This document shows, in pieces, positions 1-7,417 of a DNA stretch of 64,000 nucleotides (positions are counted from its first letter, which is position 1; each line of letters starts with the position of its first letter). The notes under the pieces were generated by a model. The model was not told the DNA's origin. It did not search any database and saw nothing but the letters and a program-made list of their open reading frames with translations. Both the position numbers and the translations under genes were made by a program. The DNA comes from PALSA-894 sp034669145 (GTDB lineage Bacteria > Pseudomonadota > Alphaproteobacteria > Rhizobiales > Xanthobacteraceae). The DNA is taken from the NCBI GenBank assembly GCA_034669145.1, contig JAXDNY010000261.1, forward strand, positions 27,328 to 91,327. Direction: 5' to 3'.

Positions 1-148
1 TCCGCCGCCCCCGAATTTTTTGGTGAGCAGGATCGCCGGAAGCGCGAACCGGTTTTCCGGCAAGGATCGCGCTCAAAGAGCAAGACGGCAGCGCATGAGC
101 CCGGACAATTCGCTAGACTTTGCGGCGACCCGGGTTCAGCACAAGCCC

Positions 149-829
149 ATGCGCCTGCTCATCATCGAAGACGACCGCGATGCCGCGGACTATCTCGTCA
201 AGGCATTTCGCGAGGTCGGCCATGTGGCGGACTGGTCCGCGGACGGCGAGGACGGGCTCGCGCTTGCGCTCGACGGCGCCTACGATGTGCTGATCGTCGA
301 CCGGATGCTGCCGAAGCGCGACGGATTGTCGGTGATCACCGCGCTGCGCGCACAAAACGTCGAGACGCCGGTGCTGATCCTCTCCGCGCTCGGCCAGGTC
401 GACGACCGCGTGAAAGGCCTGCGCGCCGGCGGCGACGACTACCTCCCGAAGCCTTATTCGTTCGCCGAGTTGCTCGCGCGCATCGAGGTGCTGGCGCGCC
501 GGCGCGGCGGGAAAGGGGAGGAGACCTCCTACCGGGTCGGCGACCTCGAGCTCGACCGGCTCTCCCACAGCGTGAAGCGCGGCGCGACCGAGATCGATCT
601 GCAGCCGCGCGAATTCCGCCTGCTCGAATATCTCATGAAGCACGCCGGCCAAGTGGTCACGCGCACGATGCTGCTCGAAAACGTGTGGGACTATCATTTC
701 GATCCGCAGACCAACGTGATCGACGTGCATATTTCGCGGCTGCGTTCCAAGATCGACAAGGGCTTCGCGCAGCCGCTCCTGCATACGGTGCGCGGCGCGG
801 GGTACATGGTCCGTGACGGCGCTCGGTAA
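149..829 (+). CDS. OmpR-family response regulator
   Basis: Cytoplasmic transcription regulator of a two-component system. The N-terminal receiver domain (about residues 1-118) has the acidic pair at 8-9, the phospho-acceptor Asp51 in LIVDRMLP, Ser79 and Lys101 of the KP motif. The C-terminal winged helix (about 130-224) contains the RLRSKID recognition region and ends in the usual VRGAGYM turn. The reading frame is open further upstream (ATG at 95, TTG at 20), but family alignments start at MRLLIIEDD, so ATG 149 was chosen; no start has a clear Shine-Dalgarno. The gene overlaps the next kinase gene by 17 bases, so the two form one operon and are presumably cognate. The signal sensed cannot be told. 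Confidence 0.9.
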   Translation: MRLLIIEDDRDAADYLVKAFREVGHVADWSADGEDGLALALDGAYDVLIVDRMLPKRDGLSVITALRAQNVETPVLILSALGQVDDRVKGLRAGGDDYLPKPYSFAELLARIEVLARRRGGKGEETSYRVGDLELDRLSHSVKRGATEIDLQPREFRLLEYLMKHAGQVVTRTMLLENVWDYHFDPQTNVIDVHISRLRSKIDKGFAQPLLHTVRGAGYMVRDGAR

Positions 830-2225
830 GCTCGTCCGCTCGACGGCGTTTCGTCTGACGCTGGTCTATCTTCTCGTTTTTGTCCTCTATGCGGCGGCGC
901 TGCTCGCGTATTTCGCGCTCAACACCGGGCGACTGATCAGCGAACAGATCACCGAAACGGTCGATGCCGAAATCACCGACCTCACCGAGCAATACACCAT
1001 CGGGGGCCTGCGCCAGCTCATTCTCACCGTGGAAAACCGTTCGCTGCGCCCGGGCTCAAGTCTCTATCTCGTGACCGCGCCGACCGGCCAGGCGCTCGCC
1101 GGCAATGTCGGCTCCCTCGCGCCCGGCGTGCTCGACAAGAATGGCTGGTCGGAAACCGTCTATCGCCGCCTCGACGAGCAGGACATTGCCGAGCACAAGG
1201 CGCTCGTCCGCGTCGTGCAACTCTCCGGCGGCTTCCGTCTGCTGGTCGGCCGCGACCTGGAAGAGCAGGCGCGCATGCGCGAGATCATCGTGGCGGCGGC
1301 GCGCGGCTCCGTGGTGCTGATCATCCTCTTGGGAGTGGGTGGCGGATTCTTCGTGACGCGCCGCGTCTTGCGGCGCTTCGATGCCGTGACCGAGACCGCG
1401 CAGCGCATCATGGCGGGCGACCTCTCAGGCCGGTTGCCGGTCACCGGCATCGGCGACGAGCTCGACCGGCTGGCGACCAACCTCAATGTCATGCTGGAGC
1501 GCATCGAGGCGCTGATGCGCGGGCTCAAAGAGGTGTCCGACAACATCGCCCATGACCTCAAGACGCCGCTGACGCGCCTGCGCAACCGCTGCGAGGCGGC
1601 GCTGCGCACCGCGAAGTCGGAGTCCGAGTACCGCGCGGCGCTGCACGGCATGATCGAGGAATCCGACGGGCTGATCCGCACCTTCGATGCGCTGCTGATG
1701 ATCGCGCGCGCCGAGTCAGGGCAGGCGCGCGACAACATGACCGAGTTCGACGCCGCCGAGATCGTGCGCGGCGTCTGCGAGCTCTACGAGCCGTTGGCCG
1801 AGCAAAAGGGCCTGAAGTTGACGATCGATGCGCCACAAGCGGCGCCGATCAAGGGTAACCGTGAACTACTCAGTCAGGCGCTCGCCAATCTGATCGACAA
1901 CGCGATCAAGTACGCGCGGCCGGTGCAAAACGGTGAAGCCGTCGCGCAAATGCCGCCCCCCGAGATCGTGCTGGCGGTGCGGCCGGAAGGCGAGCGCGTG
2001 CTGCTCATCGTTGCCGACCGCGGGCCGGGCATTCCGGAGGCGGACCGCAACCGCGCGGTCGAACGCTTTGTGCGTCTGGATCAAAGCGCGTCCGAGCCGG
2101 GTTCGGGTCTGGGCCTCAGCCTGGCGGCGGCGGTCGCGCAACTGCACGGCGGCGAACTGACGCTGGAAGACAACGCGCCTGGCCTGAAGGTGGTCATCAG
2201 CCTGCCGCGCAGCGCGGCGGGGTGA
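813..2225 (+). CDS. HAMP-containing sensor histidine kinase
   Basis: Inner-membrane kinase partner of the preceding OmpR-type regulator; the GTG start lies inside the regulator gene. Order of parts: first membrane segment about 13-35, a periplasmic region of about 125 residues, second membrane segment about 160-182, HAMP about 184-237, HisKA dimerisation domain with phospho-acceptor His247 in NIAHDLKTPLTRLR, and a HATPase with N box (LIDNAIKYA), DRGPGIP and GSGLGLSLA. All catalytic boxes are intact. The stop lies 3 bases from the end of the convergent aqpS gene. The periplasmic sensor region is not a recognised named domain, so the ligand is unknown. Confidence 0.9.
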   Translation: MTALGKLVRSTAFRLTLVYLLVFVLYAAALLAYFALNTGRLISEQITETVDAEITDLTEQYTIGGLRQLILTVENRSLRPGSSLYLVTAPTGQALAGNVGSLAPGVLDKNGWSETVYRRLDEQDIAEHKALVRVVQLSGGFRLLVGRDLEEQARMREIIVAAARGSVVLIILLGVGGGFFVTRRVLRRFDAVTETAQRIMAGDLSGRLPVTGIGDELDRLATNLNVMLERIEALMRGLKEVSDNIAHDLKTPLTRLRNRCEAALRTAKSESEYRAALHGMIEESDGLIRTFDALLMIARAESGQARDNMTEFDAAEIVRGVCELYEPLAEQKGLKLTIDAPQAAPIKGNRELLSQALANLIDNAIKYARPVQNGEAVAQMPPPEIVLAVRPEGERVLLIVADRGPGIPEADRNRAVERFVRLDQSASEPGSGLGLSLAAAVAQLHGGELTLEDNAPGLKVVISLPRSAAG

Positions 2226-2228
2226 GCG

Positions 2229-2903
2229 TCAATCGATGTTGGCTTCCGCCCTCGCATTCCACAGCCACCCAGCGACCGAAACGGCGGCGAGCGCGCCCGC
2301 AAGCTGCGCCGCGATGAACGCCGGAGCGCTCCCCGGCGCGATGCCGGCGAAGGTATCGGACAGCGCACGCGCGATGGTCACCGCAGGATTGGCAAACGAG
2401 GTCGAGGCGGTGAACCAGTAGGCGGCGGTGATGTAGAGCCCGACCGCGTAAGGTGCGGCTGCGGGTGCGCGCGCCGCGCAGCCGAGAATCGTGAGCACGA
2501 GGCCGAACGTCGCCACGCCTTCGGCAAACCATTGGCCGCCGCCGCTGCGCAGCTTGGTCGAAAGCTGCAGGATCGGCAGATCGAACATCAGGTGCGCGGC
2601 CCATGCGCCGAGGATGGCGCCGGCGATCTGCACCGCGAGGTACGGCGCGACCGCGTTCCAGGGGAATTGTCCGCGCACTGCGAACGCAAGGCTCGCCGCC
2701 GGATTGAAATGCGCGCCGGAGAGCGGGCCGAACACCAGGATCAGCACCACCAGAATCGCGCCGGTCGGTAGAGTATTGCCGAGCAGTGCCAGCGCGCCGT
2801 TTCCGCCGGCAAGCCGCTCCGCCATGATCCCCGAGCCGACGACGGTCGCGAGCAGGAATACGGTGCCGAGCCCTTCGGCGACAAGCGCGCGCGGCGTCGG
2901 CAT
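2229..2903 (-). CDS. aqpS: MIP-family channel, arsenite exit (AqpS-like)
   Basis: Polytopic membrane channel of the major intrinsic protein family, 224 residues. Both half-helix signatures are present: HFNPAAS in the first repeat and FANPAVT in the second. The start ATG overlaps the arsC stop by one base (TGATG), so it is translated together with the arsenate reductase. In Sinorhizobium meliloti AqpS replaces ArsB/Acr3 and lets arsenite made by ArsC leave down its gradient; the same pairing here supports that role. No ArsB or Acr3 pump is seen nearby. A general glycerol or water channel is the alternative, but the operon makes arsenite exit much more likely. Confidence 0.85.
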   Translation of the reverse strand: MPTPRALVAEGLGTVFLLATVVGSGIMAERLAGGNGALALLGNTLPTGAILVVLILVFGPLSGAHFNPAASLAFAVRGQFPWNAVAPYLAVQIAGAILGAWAAHLMFDLPILQLSTKLRSGGGQWFAEGVATFGLVLTILGCAARAPAAAPYAVGLYITAAYWFTASTSFANPAVTIARALSDTFAGIAPGSAPAFIAAQLAGALAAVSVAGWLWNARAEANID

Positions 2904-3424
2904 CAGGCTTCGGCGCGCGCGGTTGCGCCTGCCGTGCGTCCGATGTCGCGCAAGCGCGCCTGCAAGGTGAGCGTGTCGAGCGCGCTAAGCGGCAGCGCGA
3001 CGAAGATGCCGATGCGCTGGTTCAGCATCCGGTAGGCGTCGCTGAACGCGAGGGCGATCTCCGCGTCCATGCCATGCGCCGCCGCCGGATCCGGAATTCC
3101 CCAATGCGCCGTCATCGGCTGGCCGGGCCACACCGGACAGCTCTCGCCCGCCGCGTCGTCGCAGACCGTGACCACGAAATCGAGCGCGGGCGCGCCGGGC
3201 TGGGCAAACTCTGTCCAAGATTTCGAGCGCAGTGCCGACGTGTCGTGGTTGAGCCGCTGCAGCAGGCGGACGGTGTGCGGGTTGACCGCGCCCTTGGGAT
3301 GGCTGCCGGCGCTGAAGGCGCGGAATTGTCCGCGTCCTTCGCGGTTGAGGATCGCCTCGGCAATGATCGAGCGCGCCGAATTGCCGGTGCAGAGGAACAA
3401 GATGTTATACGCGCGCTCGGCCAT
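2903..3424 (-). CDS. arsC: Arsenate reductase, LMW-phosphatase type
   Basis: Reduces arsenate to arsenite in the cytoplasm using the low-molecular-weight tyrosine phosphatase fold. The N-terminal P-loop CTGNSARS (CX5R) sits at about residues 11-18, a second cysteine lies in VVTVCDDA, and another in GESCPVWPG, matching thiol-relay type reductases. It is followed without gap by aqpS and preceded by arsI with a 9-base gap, so all are read from the arsR promoter. The C-terminal extension (about 30 residues, Ala/Arg rich) is longer than in the shortest members. Thioredoxin or glutaredoxin coupling cannot be decided from sequence alone. Confidence 0.92.
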   Translation of the reverse strand: MAERAYNILFLCTGNSARSIIAEAILNREGRGQFRAFSAGSHPKGAVNPHTVRLLQRLNHDTSALRSKSWTEFAQPGAPALDFVVTVCDDAAGESCPVWPGQPMTAHWGIPDPAAAHGMDAEIALAFSDAYRMLNQRIGIFVALPLSALDTLTLQARLRDIGRTAGATARAEA

Positions 3425-3433
3425 CGCACGTCC

Positions 3434-3916
3434 TCAAGTGCAGCACGCGGGCGCGGCTTCGGTCTCGGCTTTCGGCCCGCAGCACGCCGCAACGGGGGCC
3501 GTTTCGGCGCGGCTCAACTGAACGCCGCGCTCGCCTGTGCCGTCGCCATAATTCGTGCTCTCGCCGTGCGTGAGGAACGTTTCCCACGAGATGCCGGCCG
3601 GGTCCTCGATCCAGGACTTTTCCGAACGCGCGTAGCAGCACGTGGTCTCGCCCTGTTCGAGCACCGGACGCGCGGCCTGTTGCAGCCGCCCGTGGACCTC
3701 GTGCAATTCTCCCTGATCTTCGACCTGGATACCGAGATGATCGAGACCCGGCGGACGCCCGCGCGTCGAGATCGCGAAATTGACCCGCGGATCGTCGAGC
3801 ATCCATTTGGCGTAGTCGGGCTTCGTCACCACAGGCTGCGCGGCGAACAGCGCCGCATAGAAGCCGATCGCCTCGGAGAGGTGCTCGACCGACACATGCA
3901 CATGGAGCCGCTTCAT
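3434..3916 (-). CDS. arsI: ArsI/CadI-type glyoxalase-fold C-As lyase
   Basis: Small vicinal-oxygen-chelate protein, 160 residues. Family knowledge: ArsI is an Fe(II)-dependent dioxygenase that breaks the carbon-arsenic bond of trivalent methyl- or phenyl-arsenicals. Visible here: His5, His60 and Glu112 at the expected metal-ligand spacings and the vicinal pair Cys93-Cys94 in TTCCYA, which binds the arsenical in characterised ArsI. The tail adds two more cysteine pairs (AACCG and PACCT), as in many ArsI/CadI proteins. ATG 3916 overlaps the arsR stop by 4 bases, so translation is coupled. A cadmium-related role (CadI) is the older annotation; the arsenic operon favours ArsI. Confidence 0.85.
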   Translation of the reverse strand: MKRLHVHVSVEHLSEAIGFYAALFAAQPVVTKPDYAKWMLDDPRVNFAISTRGRPPGLDHLGIQVEDQGELHEVHGRLQQAARPVLEQGETTCCYARSEKSWIEDPAGISWETFLTHGESTNYGDGTGERGVQLSRAETAPVAACCGPKAETEAAPACCT

Positions 3917-4266
3917 GGCGTCGTCTCCTTTTCGAGCTTGATGGTCGGCGCGCATCCGGCGCCGGGCGCGCAAAGCTCCGGCTGGCCGGCGCAGCATTTC
4001 TCGGTGAGGAAGCCGATCAGCGCGTTCATGGTGTCGTAGCGCGCCGCGTAGATCATCGAGCGGCCGTTGCGGCGCACGGTCACGAGACCGGCCTGGCGCA
4101 GCCGATCGAAGTGAAACGAGAGGGTGTTGGGCGGCAGGCCGAGTGAAGCTGCGATCTCGCCCGCCGAAAGGCCGTCCGGTCCCGCTTGGACCAGCAGCCG
4201 GTAGGTATCGAGGCGGTTTTCTTGCGCGAGGGCTGCAAGGGCGTCGATGACGGTGGTCTTTTCCAT
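3913..4266 (-). CDS. arsR: ArsR-family arsenic-responsive repressor
   Basis: Winged-helix repressor of 117 residues heading the arsR-arsI-arsC-aqpS operon. The helix-turn-helix lies in SAGEIAASLGLPPNTLSFHFDRL (residues about 34-56). The C-terminal part carries the cysteines EKCCAGQPELC and a further GCAP, a likely trivalent arsenic site as in the C-terminal-cysteine ArsR branch; the classical ELCVCDL motif in helix 3 is absent. The start codon abuts a 20-base inverted repeat that covers the -10 box, so the gene is probably autoregulated. There is no Shine-Dalgarno and the predicted transcript starts at or within a few bases of the ATG, suggesting leaderless translation. Confidence 0.9.
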   Translation of the reverse strand: MEKTTVIDALAALAQENRLDTYRLLVQAGPDGLSAGEIAASLGLPPNTLSFHFDRLRQAGLVTVRRNGRSMIYAARYDTMNALIGFLTEKCCAGQPELCAPGAGCAPTIKLEKETTP

Positions 4267-4328
4267 ATTTCAAGGATTATTGAAATGTTCTGCGGTTTGT
4301 CAAGTGACATTTCAATGAATGTTGAAAT
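4267..4328 (-). promoter_or_regulatory. ars promoter with two identical ArsR operators
   Basis: Two copies of ATTTCAA-N6-TTGAAAT lie at 4267-4286 and 4309-4328, with centres 42 bases (about four helical turns) apart. Between and within them, read on the minus strand, is a perfect -35 TTGACA (4298-4303), a 16-base spacer and -10 AATAAT (4276-4281). Operator 1 covers the -10 and operator 2 lies just upstream of the -35. The predicted start of transcription falls at about 4266-4269, that is at the arsR ATG. Confidence 0.8.
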
Positions 4329-4423
4329 AACGACTCGTCCGGCATACCAACAGCCCGGGGGATTTTGAATCTGCTATGCGCTCTCAGCGCGAGCGCGCCG
4401 CACGCGAGAAAAGAAAGAAGATC

Positions 4424-7417
4424 ATGGCCGGACCGGCGAAACGCGCCGCAAGGAAGACCGAGGCGCCGGGGACAGGGCTGGCGGCGGCGATCAAGACCGC
4501 GCCGAAGCTCTCCGCGCCCAAGGAAGCGCGCGCACGGGTCGCGGAATGGCTCGGCGAGATCGCGCGCACGGCATCCGGCAAGGTGATCAAACAGCGTCTC
4601 GCACCGGCCAAATCGCGCGACTCAAAACTCGGCGAGTTGCTGGCTTCGATCGCCGAGGCCTCGCCTTATCTTTGGGACCTCATCCGCGCGGACCCGGATC
4701 GCTTTCTCGGCATCCTCGAAGCGGACCCTGACGCTCATTTCGCCGCGCTGATCGCGGACGTTGGGCGCGCGGGACGTGCTGCGAGCGACGCCGATGTCAT
4801 GCGCACGCTTCGCCGCGGCAAGGCCGAGGCCGCGCTGCTGATCGCGCTTGCCGACATCGGCGGCGTCTGGCCGGTCGAACGTGTCACGCGCGCGCTCACC
4901 GAATTCGCCGACGCCGCGCTCGGAGCTGCCGTGCGCTATCTGCTGCGCGGTGCCGCGGCATCCGGCAAGCTCAAGCCGGCCGACGCCGCAAAGCCCGAGC
5001 AGGGCAGCGGCTACGTCGTCCTTGCCATGGGCAAGATGGGCGCCTTCGAGCTCAACTATTCCAGCGATATCGATCTCATCGTGCTCTATGACGCGGACGC
5101 ACCCGCGCTCGCCAATGGCGTCGAGCCGGGCGGGCTGTTCGTCCGCCTCACGCGCAATCTCGTCAAACTGATGCAGGAGCGCACGGCGGACGGCTACGTG
5201 TTCCGCACCGATCTGCGCCTGCGTCCCGATCCCGCCTCCACCCAGATTGCGATCTCGATCGCGTCCGCGCTCAACTACTACGAGAGCACGGGTCAGAACT
5301 GGGAGCGCGCCGCGATGATCAAGGCGCGCGCCTGCGCGGGCGACGTTGCGGTCGGCGAGACGTTCCTGAAGGAGGTCGCGCCGTTCGTCTGGCGCAAATA
5401 TCTCGATTACGGCGCGGTCGCGGACGTGCACGCGATGAAGCGCCAGATGGCGGCCTACAAGGGTCACGACGAGATCGCGATCGAGGGCCACAACATCAAG
5501 CTCGGGCGCGGCGGCATCCGCGAGATCGAGTTTTTCGTGCAGACGCAGCAGCTCATCGCGGGCGGGCGGCATCGCGAATTGCGTGGCCGCCAGACGCTGG
5601 TCACGCTCGAAGACCTCGCCAAGGGCGGCTGGATCAGCCGCGATGCCGCGCGCGATCTCGCCGAGGCGTACCGCTTTCTGCGCGTCACCGAGCACCGCCT
5701 GCAGATGGTGGCCGACGAACAGACGCACACGCTCCCGGACGAGCGTGAAGCGCTCGAACGCTTCGCGCGATTCCTCGGGCACGAGAACCGCGATGCCTTC
5801 GCGGCCATGCTGCGCGACCATCTGCGCAAGGTACAGCGCCACTACGCGCGGCTGTTCGAGGATGCGCCCGCCGCCGAAGCGTCGCGCCGCGCGCTCGCAT
5901 TCCCCCCCGACCAAGACGACACCGAGACGCTCGACAAGCTCGCCGCAATGGGCTTTCGCCGTCCGCTCGAGGTCAGCCAGGCGGTGCGGCGCTGGCTTGC
6001 CGGCGAATACCGCTCGCTCAAGGGCGAGTTCGCGCGCTCGCACCTGGCCGACCTGGTGCCGGTGCTGATCGACCAGCTCGCGCGCTCGGAAAATCCCGAT
6101 CAGGCGCTGGTCGCGCTCGACCGCTTCCTCGCCGGCCTGCACGGCGGCGCGCGGCTGTTGTCGCTGTTGCGGCGCAATCCGGATTTCGTCGCGCTGCTCG
6201 CGCTGGCGCTCGGCAACGCGCCGCGGCTTGCCGATATTCTGGCGCGCTATCCGCACGTGATGGATGCGCTGATCGAGCCGTCGTTCTTCGGCGCGTTGCC
6301 GGACGCCGACAAGCTTGCCGCCGAGCTTTCCGGCTCGCTCGCGCAGGCACTCTCATACGAAGACCTGCTCGATCGCGCGCGCCAGTTTGGTCAGGAGCAC
6401 ATGTTCCTGATCGGCGCGCGTATCCTCTCCGGCACCGTGTCGGCCGAGCAGGCGGGCGAAGCCTTCGCGCGGCTTGCCGATGTCATCATCCGCGCGGTGC
6501 ATCGCGCGGTCGAGGACAATTTCATCACCGCGCATGGCCGCATGAAGGGGCAGCGAAGCGCCGTGCTGGCGCTCGGCAAGCTCGGCGGGCGCGAGATGAC
6601 CGCCGCGTCCGATCTCGATCTCATCATCGTGTATGATTTCGACGAGGAGCACCCGCAGTCCGACGGGCCGCGGCAGCTCTACGGCGGCCAGTATTTCGCG
6701 CGTGTGACGCAGCGGCTGGTCAGCGCGCTCGCAGCGCCCACCAATTACGGCGCGCTCTACAATGTCGACATGCGGCTGCGCCCGTCGGGCCGCTCGGGGC
6801 CGGTTGCGACGATGATCGGCTCGTTCGAGAGCTATCAGGAAAACGAGGCCTGGACTTGGGAACATCTGGCGCTCACGCGTGCGCGCGTCGTCTCTGCTCC
6901 GCCCGCGTTTGCGGCGCGCGTGGAGCAAGTGATCCGGGCTGTGCTGTGCCGCCCGCGCGATGCCGAAACGATCGCCGGCGACGTGGTCGAAATGCGCACC
7001 GCGATTGCCACGGAAAAAGGCGACAACGAGCGCTGGAATTTGAAATACGTCGCGGGCGGGCTGGTCGATCTCGAATTCATCGCGCAATACCTGCAGCTCG
7101 TGAACGCCGCCGAGAAGCCGGAAATCCTCGATACCTCGACGGCGCGCGCGCTCGACAAGGCGGCGCGGCTGGGCGTGCTGACGCCGGAAGACGCCGACGT
7201 GCTGCGCCCGGCCGTGCGTCTCTACCAGAACCTGACGCAGATCCTGCGGCTGTGCCTCTCAGGTCCGTTCGATCCGAAATCGGCCGGGCCGGGACTGCTC
7301 AGTCTGCTGGCGCGCGCCGCGGACGTTCCGGATTTCACCACGCTCGAAGCGCACCTCACCGAGACGCAGGCACGCGTGCGCGCGAGCTTCGTGCGGATAT
7401 TGGGGAAGGCGCCTTAG
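4424..7417 (+). CDS. glnE: Glutamine synthetase adenylyltransferase/deadenylase
   Basis: Bifunctional enzyme that attaches and removes AMP on glutamine synthetase under PII control, so it sets nitrogen assimilation. About 997 residues, as usual. Two nucleotidyltransferase domains are visible: the N-terminal removase with GKMGAFELNYSSDIDLIVLYD and the C-terminal transferase with LGKLGGREMTAASDLDLIIVYD, joined by a helical linker. The frame is open to ATG 4376, but ATG 4424 has a purine-rich AAGAAG just before it and avoids an odd basic leader, so it was preferred; this is uncertain. It is divergent from arsR and its stop overlaps the convergent kinase gene by 4 bases. Confidence 0.93.
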   Translation: MAGPAKRAARKTEAPGTGLAAAIKTAPKLSAPKEARARVAEWLGEIARTASGKVIKQRLAPAKSRDSKLGELLASIAEASPYLWDLIRADPDRFLGILEADPDAHFAALIADVGRAGRAASDADVMRTLRRGKAEAALLIALADIGGVWPVERVTRALTEFADAALGAAVRYLLRGAAASGKLKPADAAKPEQGSGYVVLAMGKMGAFELNYSSDIDLIVLYDADAPALANGVEPGGLFVRLTRNLVKLMQERTADGYVFRTDLRLRPDPASTQIAISIASALNYYESTGQNWERAAMIKARACAGDVAVGETFLKEVAPFVWRKYLDYGAVADVHAMKRQMAAYKGHDEIAIEGHNIKLGRGGIREIEFFVQTQQLIAGGRHRELRGRQTLVTLEDLAKGGWISRDAARDLAEAYRFLRVTEHRLQMVADEQTHTLPDEREALERFARFLGHENRDAFAAMLRDHLRKVQRHYARLFEDAPAAEASRRALAFPPDQDDTETLDKLAAMGFRRPLEVSQAVRRWLAGEYRSLKGEFARSHLADLVPVLIDQLARSENPDQALVALDRFLAGLHGGARLLSLLRRNPDFVALLALALGNAPRLADILARYPHVMDALIEPSFFGALPDADKLAAELSGSLAQALSYEDLLDRARQFGQEHMFLIGARILSGTVSAEQAGEAFARLADVIIRAVHRAVEDNFITAHGRMKGQRSAVLALGKLGGREMTAASDLDLIIVYDFDEEHPQSDGPRQLYGGQYFARVTQRLVSALAAPTNYGALYNVDMRLRPSGRSGPVATMIGSFESYQENEAWTWEHLALTRARVVSAPPAFAARVEQVIRAVLCRPRDAETIAGDVVEMRTAIATEKGDNERWNLKYVAGGLVDLEFIAQYLQLVNAAEKPEILDTSTARALDKAARLGVLTPEDADVLRPAVRLYQNLTQILRLCLSGPFDPKSAGPGLLSLLARAADVPDFTTLEAHLTETQARVRASFVRILGKAP

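Noticed and set aside
4622..6256. A 544-codon open frame antisense to glnE
   Set aside because: High GC opens long antisense frames. It has no domain, a His/Arg/Glu-rich composition typical of a reversed coding strand, and glnE on the other strand is unmistakable.
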